A stretch of DNA of 64,000 nt from an uncultured Methanobacterium sp. Its GTDB lineage: Archaea > Methanobacteriota > Methanobacteria > Methanobacteriales > Methanobacteriaceae. The notes under the pieces are model-generated. The model saw nothing but the letters and a program-made list of their open reading frames with translations. It searched no databases and was not told the DNA's origin. The first letter of the stretch is position 1. Each line of letters starts with the position of its first letter. The translations under genes were made by a program, and so were the position numbers. The stretch covers positions 1,093,501-1,157,500 of the forward strand of contig NZ_OY762552.1 of NCBI RefSeq assembly GCF_963666025.1, in the 5' to 3' direction. Shown here piece by piece: positions 42,298-51,655 of this stretch.

Positions 42298-42723
42298 TTA
42301 AATTTTTTCACTGATTTTAAGCAGAATTCTTTTTAAAGATGCTATTTCTTCATCCTGGAGGTTTTCGAACATTTTTCGGGCCATTAACATTCCTTCTTCA
42401 TCCATCCTTTCCAGAAGTTCCTTTCCTTCCGAAGTTAGTTGAATTAGAAGTTTTCTTCTATCCTTAATACCCACGTTCCTGTTGACCAATCCCTTTTCAA
42501 CCAGCCGGTCAATGGTACGGGTGGGGGTGCTTACTGCCACACCCAGGGCTTCAGCAATCTGCTTCATGGTCTTGGGTTCCTGGGGACCTATGACATAAAT
42601 AGCATTGGCCTCGGCTATGGTTAGGTTTTCATAGCTTTTCAGGGTTATTTCAGCCGTTTTAAGGATTTTATCCCCTATATCATCAAAAAGTTCGATAATT
42701 ATCCGTAAATCTTCATCATCCAT
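42298..42723 (-). CDS. MarR-family transcriptional regulator
   Basis: This is a winged-helix repressor of about 141 aa. The DNA-binding part has EPKTMKQIAEALGVAVSTPTRTI, shortened here as TMKQIAEALGVAVSTPT, then LVEKGLVNR and the wing KDRRKLLIQLTSEG. ATG 42723 is preferred; an in-frame ATG at 42801 would extend across the operator. It is divergent from an MFS exporter with a 131-nt spacer that holds a 7-bp inverted repeat, a typical MarR-controlled efflux arrangement. It probably represses itself and the exporter; the inducer is unknown. Confidence 0.87.
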   Translation of the reverse strand: MDDEDLRIIIELFDDIGDKILKTAEITLKSYENLTIAEANAIYVIGPQEPKTMKQIAEALGVAVSTPTRTIDRLVEKGLVNRNVGIKDRRKLLIQLTSEGKELLERMDEEGMLMARKMFENLQDEEIASLKRILLKISEKI

Positions 42724-42799
42724 GTTCAACTTTCTATTACTTTCCAGATATAAATATTCCGATAAGTATATATTATATCTAACATACATTCTGTTACAC

Positions 42800-42824
42800 A
42801 AATAGTTTGATATACATACTATTT
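42800..42824. promoter_or_regulatory. Inverted repeat in the marR/MFS spacer
   Basis: AAATAGT (42800-42806) and ACTATTT (42818-42824) are perfect inverted repeats with an 11-nt spacer that includes TATACAT. It lies about 30 nt before the MFS start and 77 nt before marR, so binding would overlap one promoter. Confidence 0.55.
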
Positions 42825-42854
42825 ACCACACAGAATAAATCATGGAGAATGGGC

Positions 42855-44153
42855 ATGGAAAATGAAAACACCGTAAAAGCAGAGGACACTACAACCATTA
42901 AAGTATCACCGGATAAGAAAGGATTCTTAAATTTAAGTCTATTTTTACTATTACAGGGGCAGTTCATATCAATGATGGGAGATATGATCTATGAAATTGC
43001 CCTGGGATTCTGGGTACTGGCCTTTACAGGCTCCCCTGCACTCATGGGTACCCTCATGGCTACATCTCTTCTACCCGGTGTGATTTTATCGCCCTTTGCA
43101 GGAGTAGTGGTGGATCGATCCAACCGAAAGAGACTGATGATCTTAACGGACTTAATAAGGGGAATCACTATTATAATAGTTGCAATAGCAGCGATAATGG
43201 GTTTACTCCAACTGTGGATGGTTTTCTTGGCAGGCATCATTTTAGGAATAGGTGGGGCCTTTTTCGGACCGGCAGCAATGTCAGTTTTACCCCAGATGGT
43301 TCCCCGGGATAAATTAACCAATGCCAACTCCCTTTTCGGGGTTTCCAACACCGGTGCCGATATCCTGGGAAACTCACTGGGAGGCATACTCTACGTTTTA
43401 ATAGGAGCACCCCTGATGTTTCTCTTAAATGGAATATCATTCATATTATCTGGAATTTCCATAAGCTTCGCTAAGATCCCTAAAAGCAGAGAATCAAAGA
43501 TAACCACCGAAAATTTCCTTTCAGACCTTAAGGAATCCGCACAATTTGTATGGAAATTAAAGGGATTACTCTACATCCTATTGATATTTTCAATATTCAG
43601 CTTTCTGGTTCACATTGCTGTGGTACTGCTCATACCGTTATTTCAGTTTACCCCCGGCCTTGGAGCGGCAAAATACGGATTAACAGTGGCTTGTTTCACT
43701 GTGGGCGTGTTTATGGGGATGGTAGTCCTCTCAACCGTCAATGTACATCCATCCAAAAAGGCAACATTGATGCTGGTTTCACTCACTATCAGCAACCTGT
43801 GTCTAATCCTCTTTGCCCTTACCACCCAGTTCTACTTAATGGCTCTGCTTCTTTTAATCGCCGGTCTTTCAGAATCTGTGGTTAATGTGTTTATCCTTTC
43901 ATCCATCCAGTCCGTAGTGCCTGACGAGATGATGGGCAAGGTAATGGGACTGGTAGGAACCCTTACCATGGCCCTCATACCCCTGGCCATGGTTACCGGA
44001 GGTGTGCTGGCCGAAATATTCCCCATAAGAACCATATTCCTGGTTTGTTTTGTGGGCAGTTTCCTGGTCTTTGTGAACCTCTTTTTCATTAAATCCGTGC
44101 GCAGATTCATTAACTTCGACCCGACCCATGATAGTAGGGAGGATCTAATTTGA
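42855..44153 (+). CDS. MFS drug-type exporter
   Basis: This 12-helix major facilitator protein has about 432 aa. Motif A appears as VDRSNRKRLM between helices 2 and 3, and the family is closest in layout to the macrolide/enterobactin exporters (MFS_3: ALGFWVLAFTGSPALMG). The N-terminal 25 residues are polar and cytoplasmic. ATG 42855 is chosen, with GGAG 8 nt upstream; frame-open sequence further 5' lies over the operator. Divergence from a MarR gene suggests it removes a toxic small molecule that also induces it. The substrate is not evident. Confidence 0.88.
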   Translation: MENENTVKAEDTTTIKVSPDKKGFLNLSLFLLLQGQFISMMGDMIYEIALGFWVLAFTGSPALMGTLMATSLLPGVILSPFAGVVVDRSNRKRLMILTDLIRGITIIIVAIAAIMGLLQLWMVFLAGIILGIGGAFFGPAAMSVLPQMVPRDKLTNANSLFGVSNTGADILGNSLGGILYVLIGAPLMFLLNGISFILSGISISFAKIPKSRESKITTENFLSDLKESAQFVWKLKGLLYILLIFSIFSFLVHIAVVLLIPLFQFTPGLGAAKYGLTVACFTVGVFMGMVVLSTVNVHPSKKATLMLVSLTISNLCLILFALTTQFYLMALLLLIAGLSESVVNVFILSSIQSVVPDEMMGKVMGLVGTLTMALIPLAMVTGGVLAEIFPIRTIFLVCFVGSFLVFVNLFFIKSVRRFINFDPTHDSREDLI

Positions 44154-44240
44154 AGTTAAGCATGAATATCCGGAAGAATTGGGTATTAAAGTAGGTTTCA
44201 AGATCGGGCAGTGGAGTTCATGGAAAATTTTATATACTAA

Positions 44241-44257
44241 ACTGACTAATCAGTCTA
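44241..44257 (+). promoter_or_regulatory. TetR operator, copy 1 (before tetR)
   Basis: ACTGACTAATCAGTCTA contains the dyad ACTGA-CTAA-TCAGT, directly after a TATATACTAA box and 27 nt before the tetR start. It matches 13 of 17 bases with the site before the aldo/keto reductase (44873-44889). Confidence 0.65.
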
Positions 44258-44284
44258 ATAGTTAAGTTTCAGGATGTCAGGAAA

Positions 44285-44845
44285 TTGAAGGAAAAAGAAC
44301 AGAAAATACTGGATACCTCCCTTAAACTCTTTGTAGAGAAGGGTTTTCACGGTACTTCCACCGCTGAAATTGCAAAAACTGCAGGAGTAGCTACAGGTAC
44401 GCTTTTCCATTATTTCAAGACCAAAGAAGAACTCATTGACCGCCTTTATATTTACACCAAGGAAAGTATACTGGAAGAGGTTCAGGGGGATTATGATGAG
44501 AGCAACCCATTTAAAGAAAATGTTAAATCATTATGGTTGAAATTTGTGTGTTTGGGAATCAAAGACCCTTATAAATTCAATTTTATAATGACATTCCACT
44601 GTTCTCCCTACATTACCGCATTTACCAAGGGAAGAATTGAGGAAAAATTTGTGGAACTGCTTGAAATTTATAAAAAAGGATTTGAAGAGGGTGAAATTAA
44701 GGAAATCTACGATGAACTTCTCATGGATTATTTCTGGGGTAACATACTCAACACCATAATGCACTTTGAGAAAAACCCTGAAAAAATGAATCAAGAGAAC
44801 GTAGACCTTTCCTTTGAACTATTCTGGGATGGAATATCAAGGTAA
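44285..44845 (+). CDS. TetR-family transcriptional regulator
   Basis: This is a 186-aa regulator. The N-terminal helix-turn-helix is typical: FHGTSTAEIAKTAGVATGT, then LFHYFKTKEELID. The C-terminal ligand domain is divergent and helical. It starts at TTG after a GGATGTCAGG leader. The same 17-nt operator-like sequence precedes this gene and the downstream aldo/keto reductase, so it probably represses both. The inducing ligand may be the reductase substrate. Confidence 0.9.
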   Translation: MKEKEQKILDTSLKLFVEKGFHGTSTAEIAKTAGVATGTLFHYFKTKEELIDRLYIYTKESILEEVQGDYDESNPFKENVKSLWLKFVCLGIKDPYKFNFIMTFHCSPYITAFTKGRIEEKFVELLEIYKKGFEEGEIKEIYDELLMDYFWGNILNTIMHFEKNPEKMNQENVDLSFELFWDGISR

Positions 44846-44872
44846 GTGTATATTTTTATGTGAAACTATTCG

Positions 44873-44889
44873 ACTGACAGGTCAATCTA
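44873..44889 (+). promoter_or_regulatory. TetR operator, copy 2 (before aldo/keto reductase)
   Basis: ACTGACAGGTCAATCTA repeats the tetR operator with four changes, preserving the TGAC-AG-GTCA dyad. It lies 16 nt before the start codon and about 17 nt after a T-rich box. Confidence 0.65.
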
Positions 44890-44905
44890 TAATGAGGTAT
44901 TAACC

Positions 44906-46141
44906 ATGCAGTACAGGAAAAATGAGAAAAATGGTGATGAAATATCCGCACTGGGCTTTGGGGCCATGCGTCTAGCTACCAAGAACGGGAGGATTGAAAA
45001 GGAAAAGGCGAAAGAACAGATATATTACGCAATAGATCATGGGGTGAACTTCATTGACACCGCCTACCCATACCATGGCGGAGCCAGTGAATCCTTTTTA
45101 GGGGAAATCCTCCAAAATGAGTACAGGGAAAAGGTGAAACTATGTACCAAAATGCCCTCCTGGTCCATAAAAAAATATGAAGACATGGAGAAGTTCTTGG
45201 AAACCCAGCTGGACAAACTGCAGACAGACTACATTGACTATTACCTGATTCACAGCCTGGGGAAAGGTAGCTTCCAAAGACTTAAAGACCTGGGAGTCCT
45301 GGAATTTTTAGAAAAAGCCAAAAAAGAAGGGAAGATCAATAACATCGGATTCTCATTCCATGATAATGGTGATGCCTTTAAAGATATTGTGGATGCTTAC
45401 CCCTGGGATGCCTGTTTAATCCAGTACAATTATCTGGATGAGAAAACCCAGGCCGGAACCGAAGGTGTGCAGTACGCCCACTCCCAGGGGATCAGTGTGT
45501 TCATAATGGAACCATTGAAAGGAGGTATCCTGGCGGACGTACCAGAAGAAGCCCAGAAGATATGGGATAGTGCACCGGTTCAGAGGAACCCCGCAGATTG
45601 GGCTTTAAGATGGGTGTTAAATCATCCTGAAGTAACCTGTGTGATCTCCGGGATGGGGGAATTAAACCAAGTTAAAGAGAATATTCAGGTGGCAGAAGAA
45701 ACCCTGCCCGGTAGTCTCAGTGAAGATGAATTAAAACTTTACGATGAGGTTAAACAGGTTTATCGGGATCTTATGAAGATCAACTGTACTTCCTGCGGTT
45801 ACTGCATGCCCTGCCCACGAGGAGTGGATATTCCCACATGTTTTGAGATCTACAACCACAAGTACATGTTCAAAACCAGAGGAACCTCATTCACTTATCT
45901 GACAAGACTGGGTGGTGTTTTCAGCGGGAATGAATCTCATGCAGGACTCTGTAATGGTTGTGGGAAGTGTGTTAGGGCCTGCCCCCAGAAACTGGAAATT
46001 CCCACCCTTTTAGATGATGTTTCCAAGGAACTGGGAGGAGTGGGATTCAGCTACCGGGTGAAAATTGGTAAAGCCGTTTTGGTGCCCCTTTTTGATGCAT
46101 TCATTTCACTCAGCTCCAGATTTTCCAGATCGGGTAATTAG
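44906..46141 (+). CDS. Aldo/keto reductase with C-terminal 4Fe-4S ferredoxin domain
   Basis: Residues 1-285 form an NAD(P)H-type aldo/keto reductase TIM barrel: Asp and Tyr in FIDTAYPYHGG, Lys in LCTKMPS and His in YYLIHSLG form the tetrad. Residues about 290-385 add two Cys sets, NCTSCGYCMPCPRGVDIP and LCNGCGKCVRACPQKLEIP, for iron-sulfur clusters. Enzymes of this layout are common in anaerobes, and electrons may come from ferredoxin rather than NADPH alone. It follows tetR by 60 nt and has its own copy of the operator. The carbonyl substrate is unknown. Confidence 0.92.
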   Translation: MQYRKNEKNGDEISALGFGAMRLATKNGRIEKEKAKEQIYYAIDHGVNFIDTAYPYHGGASESFLGEILQNEYREKVKLCTKMPSWSIKKYEDMEKFLETQLDKLQTDYIDYYLIHSLGKGSFQRLKDLGVLEFLEKAKKEGKINNIGFSFHDNGDAFKDIVDAYPWDACLIQYNYLDEKTQAGTEGVQYAHSQGISVFIMEPLKGGILADVPEEAQKIWDSAPVQRNPADWALRWVLNHPEVTCVISGMGELNQVKENIQVAEETLPGSLSEDELKLYDEVKQVYRDLMKINCTSCGYCMPCPRGVDIPTCFEIYNHKYMFKTRGTSFTYLTRLGGVFSGNESHAGLCNGCGKCVRACPQKLEIPTLLDDVSKELGGVGFSYRVKIGKAVLVPLFDAFISLSSRFSRSGN

Positions 46142-46344
46142 AAAATAATTCAGTCCGAAAACAGTGATTTTTTCCATTTCTTTTTTTCCATTTCCTCTTT
46201 TTTTATAATCCATAACTAGTTTTAATGTATATAACTGTACTACAAAGTATTAAATAGTACGATAACTTATTCATTAATATGACATTAACATCCAATCAAC
46301 CGCTTATTCACGGTGCTGATTAGTTAAAATAAGGAGAATTAGAA

Positions 46345-47025
46345 ATGGGAATTAAATATGAATCAGTGGTTCCATGGGGGCGATCTTACCCAGAATATGT
46401 TGCCATGTTCAATTTAACCCCATCTGACTTAAATAAATCAATCTTAAGTTGTGGGGATGGACCTGCCAGTTTTAATAGCTCAATGAACCAGAAAGGGAAA
46501 AACGTGGTTTCTATTGATCCAGTTTATAGTTTAAGTAGAACTGAAATTGAAAAGAGGATAGATGAAACTTGCAAGATAGTTATGGCTCAAACTAAAAATA
46601 ACCAGGACAAGTTTGAATGGTCTGGAATTGGAAGTGTGGAGGAACTGTTTAAAATACGAATTGAATCCATGAAAGAATTTCTTTCAGATTATGAAGTAGG
46701 TAAACATGCCAATCGGTACATAACAGCAGAATTGCCTTTTTTACCATTTGAATCTAATGAATTCGATTTATCCTTGTCTTCTCATTTTCTATTTTTATAT
46801 ACCGAAAACCTATCACTGGAATTTCACTTAAAATCCATTGATGAAATGTTAAGAGTGTCAAAAGAAGTTAGAATCTTCCCGTTATTAGATATGAATGCCA
46901 TAACATCCCCCTATGTTAACCAAGTCATTGATGGGTTTTCTCGAAAGGGTTATGATGTGGAAACAGTGCGGGTTAACTATGAATTCCAAAAAGGTGGGAA
47001 TTTAATGCTAAAAATAATAAAGTAA
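46345..47025 (+). CDS. Methyltransferase-like protein, divergent
   Basis: This 226-aa soluble protein has a Rossmann-like layout: SILSCGDGPASFNSSM stands where SAM motif I is expected (usually D-x-G-x-G), then VVSIDPVYSLS as the acidic strand-2 end, and later FDLSLSSHFLFLYT in the motif IV position. The motifs are degenerate but ordered correctly, so SAM binding is plausible. Proteins of this type are annotated as SAM-dependent methyltransferases in methanogens; the substrate is unknown. GGAG precedes ATG by 9 nt. It stands alone. Confidence 0.65.
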   Translation: MGIKYESVVPWGRSYPEYVAMFNLTPSDLNKSILSCGDGPASFNSSMNQKGKNVVSIDPVYSLSRTEIEKRIDETCKIVMAQTKNNQDKFEWSGIGSVEELFKIRIESMKEFLSDYEVGKHANRYITAELPFLPFESNEFDLSLSSHFLFLYTENLSLEFHLKSIDEMLRVSKEVRIFPLLDMNAITSPYVNQVIDGFSRKGYDVETVRVNYEFQKGGNLMLKIIK

Positions 47026-47200
47026 GTATATGGAGGAATATAGGAGAATATCGAAGAATATGGAAGAATAATGAAGTATAAAGAGATATAAGGAATAATT
47101 AGAAGAATGAGTAAAAATAAGGGAAAATAAGAAGAATGAGGAAGAGTGATTGAATACCATATTAATTTTTGAAAATATCCTAAAAACTGTTTTTTGATTT
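47026..47200. other. Purine-rich low-complexity 3' region
   Basis: The plus strand repeats GAAGAATA-type words (GGAGGAATATAGGAGAATATCGAAGAATATGG is typical in style), with few pyrimidines except T, and continues to the end of a convergent kinase gene. It resembles the purine-rich tract after trpD. No hairpin was seen. Confidence 0.45.
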
Positions 47201-47209
47201 AAAAATAAT

Positions 47210-49018
47210 TTATTTAACTTTATTGTTAAGATCCAACCGTTCTTTGTAATTTAACTCTTTGAAGGTGATTTTATATGCTGTTCCATGACTCCTATCCATG
47301 GTTATTTCACCATCAAGTTGATTTACCAAATTGTTAACCAGTTGCAAACCTAAGGAATTAGTTTTCTTAAAATCAATATCAGCAGGGAAACCTATCCCAT
47401 CATCAGCTACTATCAGGGTGTATTCATCATTTTTAATTTTCATATCAACTGTAATAGAACCTTTCTCATTATTTGGAAACGCAAATTTAAGACTGTTGGC
47501 CACCAGTTCGTTAATTATTAAACCTAAAGGTATAGCTGTTTCCATGTTAAGTTCAACGTGTTCCAGATTAAAAATAGGCCTGATTCTACCAATTTGTGAT
47601 TCATAGGTGTAAAATATGTCTGAAACCAGTTTTTCAGTGTACTGTTTAAAGTTAATGTGGCTAAGATCACCGGACAGGTACAGTTTTTCATGGACCATAG
47701 CCATGGATTTAACCCTACTTTGACTGTCCTGGAGAACATCTCTTGTCTCATCTTCCCTTACATACTCTTTTTGAAGGTTTAGTAAACTGGAGATGATCTG
47801 CATGTTGTTATTTACCCTATGATGAATTTCCCTTAACAGCGCTTCTTTTTCCATTAAAGATGTTTTAATTTCGTTTTCAGCAATTTTTTGCCCCGTAATA
47901 TCCGTTGCAATCACTAAAACATGATTAATTCTCCCATTATCCACAATAGGAGTTATATGTACCAAACCCCAATGAATATCATCATTTTTATCTTTAAACT
48001 TAATTTCAAATGGTTCTATAACATTTCCCTCCAATAAAAGGGATAATTTCCCTAAAATAAATGGTATATATTCTGGTTCCATTTCTCCCAATTCTGTAAA
48101 ATTCTTACCAACTAACTCATTTTTAGATAAACCCAGCAGATTGGTTAATGCTTTATTTATTTCAACTATTACACCATCCACATCTATGAGCAAGTTATAA
48201 TCCGGGTCTTTATCAAAAAGAGTTCTGTATTTTTCTTCACTTTCGGTTAATTCTCGGGTGCGTTGTTCTACTTTTTTCTCTAATTGAGAATGTGAGTCTT
48301 CAAGGGCTTTTTGGGTTTGTTTAAGTTCGGTGATGTCACTGTGCATGAAAAGATTACTCACATGATTTCCCTGTCCATCGTATAAGGGGGATGCCTGGGC
48401 CAAGGTCCATAATATGGAACCATCTTTCCTACGGAATTCCGGAGTAAAGGTAACCTTTTCACCTTTTAGGAGTTTTTTCCTGACTTCAACTAAGATATGC
48501 CTTTTATTTTCATCCACGAATTTAAAAATATTATGGTTCAGTACCTCCTCTTTTTTATACCTAAACAAATCACACATCCTCTGGTTAACATACAGGATAT
48601 TTCCATCCGTATCCCCAGTTAAAACACCTTCATGTGTTGTTTCTACTATGTTACGGTATTTTTCTTCACTTTCAGCCAGTTCAATCTGGGATTTTTCAAT
48701 TCTTTCACTTATGAAAATGATAATTACGCTTACTAAAATTAATATCATAACCCTATACAGTTGAATAATCAATGGATCAATGGGGCTTATTAACTCAGAG
48801 GAAATAAGAACAAACGCCAGGAAGAAAGCGACCCATATTCCCTTCCTTTTCCACCAGAATGCAGAAATAATAACCGGAATATAATAAAACTGAGAGAATA
48901 CTATCCCTGTTCTTAGAATAAAGTGAAAATAATATGTTAAAATGCAAGCTAGGGCTACTAAAATAACCATAATCAAAGGTTTAGATTTGGTATTTGATTC
49001 ACCCAAACTTAACTTCAA
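47210..49018 (-). CDS. Membrane sensor histidine kinase (PAS-PAS-HisKA_2-HATPase)
   Basis: This 602-aa membrane sensor has three or four hydrophobic segments in residues 14-105, then two PAS domains (about 120-235 and 270-385) joined by a coiled coil (LEKKVEQRTRELTESEEKY). The H-box is LLREIHHRVNNNMQIISSLL. The ATPase domain is complete: N-box NELVANSLKFAF, G1 VADDGIGFPAD, and G2 NSLGLQLVNNLV. It should autophosphorylate, unlike the transporter-associated kinase at 31946. No response regulator is next to it. The signal is unknown; membrane or PAS ligand sensing is likely. Confidence 0.9.
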   Translation of the reverse strand: MKLSLGESNTKSKPLIMVILVALACILTYYFHFILRTGIVFSQFYYIPVIISAFWWKRKGIWVAFFLAFVLISSELISPIDPLIIQLYRVMILILVSVIIIFISERIEKSQIELAESEEKYRNIVETTHEGVLTGDTDGNILYVNQRMCDLFRYKKEEVLNHNIFKFVDENKRHILVEVRKKLLKGEKVTFTPEFRRKDGSILWTLAQASPLYDGQGNHVSNLFMHSDITELKQTQKALEDSHSQLEKKVEQRTRELTESEEKYRTLFDKDPDYNLLIDVDGVIVEINKALTNLLGLSKNELVGKNFTELGEMEPEYIPFILGKLSLLLEGNVIEPFEIKFKDKNDDIHWGLVHITPIVDNGRINHVLVIATDITGQKIAENEIKTSLMEKEALLREIHHRVNNNMQIISSLLNLQKEYVREDETRDVLQDSQSRVKSMAMVHEKLYLSGDLSHINFKQYTEKLVSDIFYTYESQIGRIRPIFNLEHVELNMETAIPLGLIINELVANSLKFAFPNNEKGSITVDMKIKNDEYTLIVADDGIGFPADIDFKKTNSLGLQLVNNLVNQLDGEITMDRSHGTAYKITFKELNYKERLDLNNKVK

Positions 49019-49187
49019 TTAGAACCCCCCTTATTAATTATATATTTCCCAATCACCACATTAGTAAATTTTTATTTGGATCAGGGAGGGATTATATTTT
49101 ATATTTCCAATAACAAACTATATTTTGAAATAACAAACATTTAATCATCTGATTTTAAAAAAACAAGTTAACATTCAGGTTATAAAT

Positions 49188-50255
49188 ATGGTTAAAAAAG
49201 TTTACCTGGTCGTTATTTTATTTATTGTGATTTTAATATCATTTTCAGCATTCTACATCTTCCAAAATCACCGCGAATCTGAAAAATCAGCCCCAGATAA
49301 TTCAAATATAACCATTTTTTTAACTGGTGATGTTATGTTTGATTTTGCAGTTGATTCCCTTCTTGATGATGGTGTTGACCCCTTTGGAGATTTTGAATCT
49401 CTTTTTAAGACATCCGATATGGTGGTTATTAATCTGGAAGCTCCATTTACCAACTCCAGTAAGAACTTAAAAACGGTTATTCCAGTGAAAGCAGACCCAG
49501 AACACGCATCATTACTCAAAGAGAATAATATTAAGGTGGCCTGTCTTGCAAACAATCACATCATGGATTATGGTGAAACTGGGCTTAATGATACCCTAAA
49601 AACTCTGAAAAGTTATAATATCACCACAGTAGGTGCTGGTGATAACCTCCCTGAGGCAGTTAAACCTGCCTATTTTGTAGTTGATAACCGTACAATTGCT
49701 ATCTTGAATTATTTTGATACAAGCACCTTCCAGGAATTTTCCACTTCAGAGTTACCCCCAGCCACCAGTAACAGCTCTGGATTTGCACCGGCAGATTGGA
49801 ACGTGATTAAAGAAAACATAGATCAGGCCAAGAAAAATGCAAACATTGTTATCGTGGTTTTCCACTATGGAAATGAGTACTCAACAGTACCCAATGAATA
49901 TCAGAAGAATATATCCAGAAAATGTATAGATGAAGGTGCAGATATGGTTGTGGGAAGCCATCCCCATGTAGTTCAAGGAGCAGAAAGTTACAGGGGTAAG
50001 GTGATCTTATACAGTTTAGGGAACTTTGTTTTCGACCAGACCAATCCTTCCCCTAAAGAATCAATGGCTGTGAAGTTCCAGGACTTAAACGGAAATTTAA
50101 GTGCAATAATATACCCCTTCCGCATGACCAATTCATGCCCCCGTTTCATGGATAATGAAAGTTCTGAAGCATTTTTAAAAGATTTAAAGGCACAATCTGA
50201 TGCAGATATAAAGATCGAAGATGGTGTGGGAATTATAAACATTGAAAAGTCATGA
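49188..50255 (+). CDS. CapA-family metallophosphatase-like exported protein
   Basis: This 355-aa protein has one N-terminal membrane helix (about 4-24) and an exterior CapA (PGA_cap) domain. Metal-site motifs are LTGDVMFDFAVDSL, INLEAPFT, CLANNHIMDYGETG, VFHYGNEYS, GSHPHVVQG and YSLGNFVFDQ. In bacteria CapA assists poly-gamma-glutamate export; in archaea it may act on pseudomurein or other glutamyl polymers. That is plausible here, since Methanobacteriales have pseudomurein. There is no neighbouring polymer synthase. An inverted repeat overlaps its stop codon. Confidence 0.9.
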   Translation: MVKKVYLVVILFIVILISFSAFYIFQNHRESEKSAPDNSNITIFLTGDVMFDFAVDSLLDDGVDPFGDFESLFKTSDMVVINLEAPFTNSSKNLKTVIPVKADPEHASLLKENNIKVACLANNHIMDYGETGLNDTLKTLKSYNITTVGAGDNLPEAVKPAYFVVDNRTIAILNYFDTSTFQEFSTSELPPATSNSSGFAPADWNVIKENIDQAKKNANIVIVVFHYGNEYSTVPNEYQKNISRKCIDEGADMVVGSHPHVVQGAESYRGKVILYSLGNFVFDQTNPSPKESMAVKFQDLNGNLSAIIYPFRMTNSCPRFMDNESSEAFLKDLKAQSDADIKIEDGVGIINIEKS

Positions 50256-50272
50256 TTTAATTAAAATCATGA
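50250..50272 (+). terminator. Inverted repeat at the capA-like stop codon
   Basis: TCATGATTT (50250-50258) pairs with AAATCATGA (50264-50272) around AATTA. The stop TGA is in the left arm. T-rich sequence begins some 12 nt later, so it is a weak terminator candidate. Confidence 0.5.
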
Positions 50273-50505
50273 TTTAAGACAGGATTTTTCTATTATTCTA
50301 AAAAAAATTCCTAAAAAAAGGAATTAAGTTAAAAAAAAGTATAAAAAAGTGTATGAAAAGTTATGTAAAAAATAAACGTTAATATTAGTATTTTTTCCTC
50401 TGTAACTTTAAATATAAAATTATTGTTCGATCGGTAGTTATTGTTTATTTTTTTACATACCCAATTCCCTCAACAATTTAATTAATAATCCACCCTAATC
50501 AGGTA

Positions 50506-50856
50506 TCAGTCTCTATGAAAATCAAGTGCATTTAAAGCGAATCTGGAATAAGCTGCAGCAGGACCCCCTCCCATTTCTATAGCCACATCAATGGTTTCAT
50601 ATATTTCCTCATCTGATGCACCAGCAATATGAGCCTGTTGAACATGCCATTCAATACAGGGTTCGCATTTAGTTACAATGGATATGGCCAGGGCCATCAG
50701 CTCCTTGTTTTTGCGTGAAATACTACCCTCGGTAAATGCTTTCTTTTCCAGTTCCAGGAAAGAAGCATATGTTGAGCAGTTTTCCAAAAAACGGGAACTT
50801 AATTTTTCCCGATCACTGACACTTTGCCTGATTTTATCTTTAACAAATTCTGCCAT
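50506..50856 (-). CDS. Carboxymuconolactone decarboxylase/AhpD-like protein
   Basis: This 116-aa all-helical protein carries the AhpD-type redox pair C-x2-C as KCEPCIEWHVQQA, followed by GASDEEIYETIDVAIEMGGG. The His and Glu near the pair match the proton-relay residues of AhpD. It probably acts as a peroxidase or thiol oxidoreductase, not a true decarboxylase. Divergent from a DJ-1-like gene with 129 nt between starts, which supports a stress context. No alkyl hydroperoxide reductase gene is adjacent. Confidence 0.88.
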   Translation of the reverse strand: MAEFVKDKIRQSVSDREKLSSRFLENCSTYASFLELEKKAFTEGSISRKNKELMALAISIVTKCEPCIEWHVQQAHIAGASDEEIYETIDVAIEMGGGPAAAYSRFALNALDFHRD

Positions 50857-50985
50857 GAAAATATCTCCTTACTTGATAATTAATATCAAACATTATTTTA
50901 ACCTATTCACATTTAAATCCATTAAATGAATATCAATTAATCAAGCTAGGAAATTAATCTAAACTATGAATAAATGGAGAGACTC

Positions 50986-51582
50986 ATGCGCGAAATAGTA
51001 ACCATCCTGTTTGATGAATTTGAAACTCTGGATGTTTTTGGCCCTGTTGAAATCCTGGGAAGACTTGAAGAAAATTTTCACCTAAATTTTTATTCTCTTA
51101 AGGGCGGGATCATTAAAATCAGCCAGGATGTGCCGGTTTGGACTAATCCCTTGCATTCCCTAAACCTGAAGAATTATATCCTTATGATTCCCGGTGGAAT
51201 TGGCACCCGCAAATTAGTGGAGGATGAGATTTTCCTGGAATGTCTTAAAACTTTGTCTCTTGATGCAGAATACGTTTTAACCATCTGTACTGGCTCCATA
51301 CTCCTTGCAAAAACCGGTTTTTTAGATGGTAAAAATGCCACCACCAATAAAAGAGTATTCAAATGGACCCAACAATTTCCAAATGTGAATTGGGTTCATA
51401 AAGCTCGCTGGGTTAAGGAGGGCAATATTTACACCAGTTCAGGAGTAAGTGCTGGAATGGATATGACCCTTGGATTTGTTGCTGATTTATTGGGGTATGA
51501 AGTGGCCAAAGAGCAGAGTATCCAGATTGAGTACAGCTGGCAAGAAGATTCCCGTTGGGATCCTTTTTCTATAAATTACTGA
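50986..51582 (+). CDS. DJ-1/PfpI family protein
   Basis: This 198-aa protein has the class I glutamine-amidotransferase-like fold of DJ-1/PfpI. The nucleophile Cys lies in VLTICTGSILLAKTGFLDG, and the N-terminal segment TILFDEFETLDVFGPVEIL has the partner Glu. The pattern is closest to ThiJ/GlxA-like stand-alone proteins. Possible roles are glyoxalase/deglycase, chaperone or isonitrile hydratase activity. The ATG at 50986 is preferred; the ATG 12 nt earlier contains the ribosome binding site GGAGAG. Confidence 0.88.
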   Translation: MREIVTILFDEFETLDVFGPVEILGRLEENFHLNFYSLKGGIIKISQDVPVWTNPLHSLNLKNYILMIPGGIGTRKLVEDEIFLECLKTLSLDAEYVLTICTGSILLAKTGFLDGKNATTNKRVFKWTQQFPNVNWVHKARWVKEGNIYTSSGVSAGMDMTLGFVADLLGYEVAKEQSIQIEYSWQEDSRWDPFSINY

Positions 51583-51655
51583 TCCATTGAGAAATTATTA
51601 AAAAAGCCAAATTTAAAATTGATTGGTAATTTCAAAAAAAATAAAAAAAATAGAT

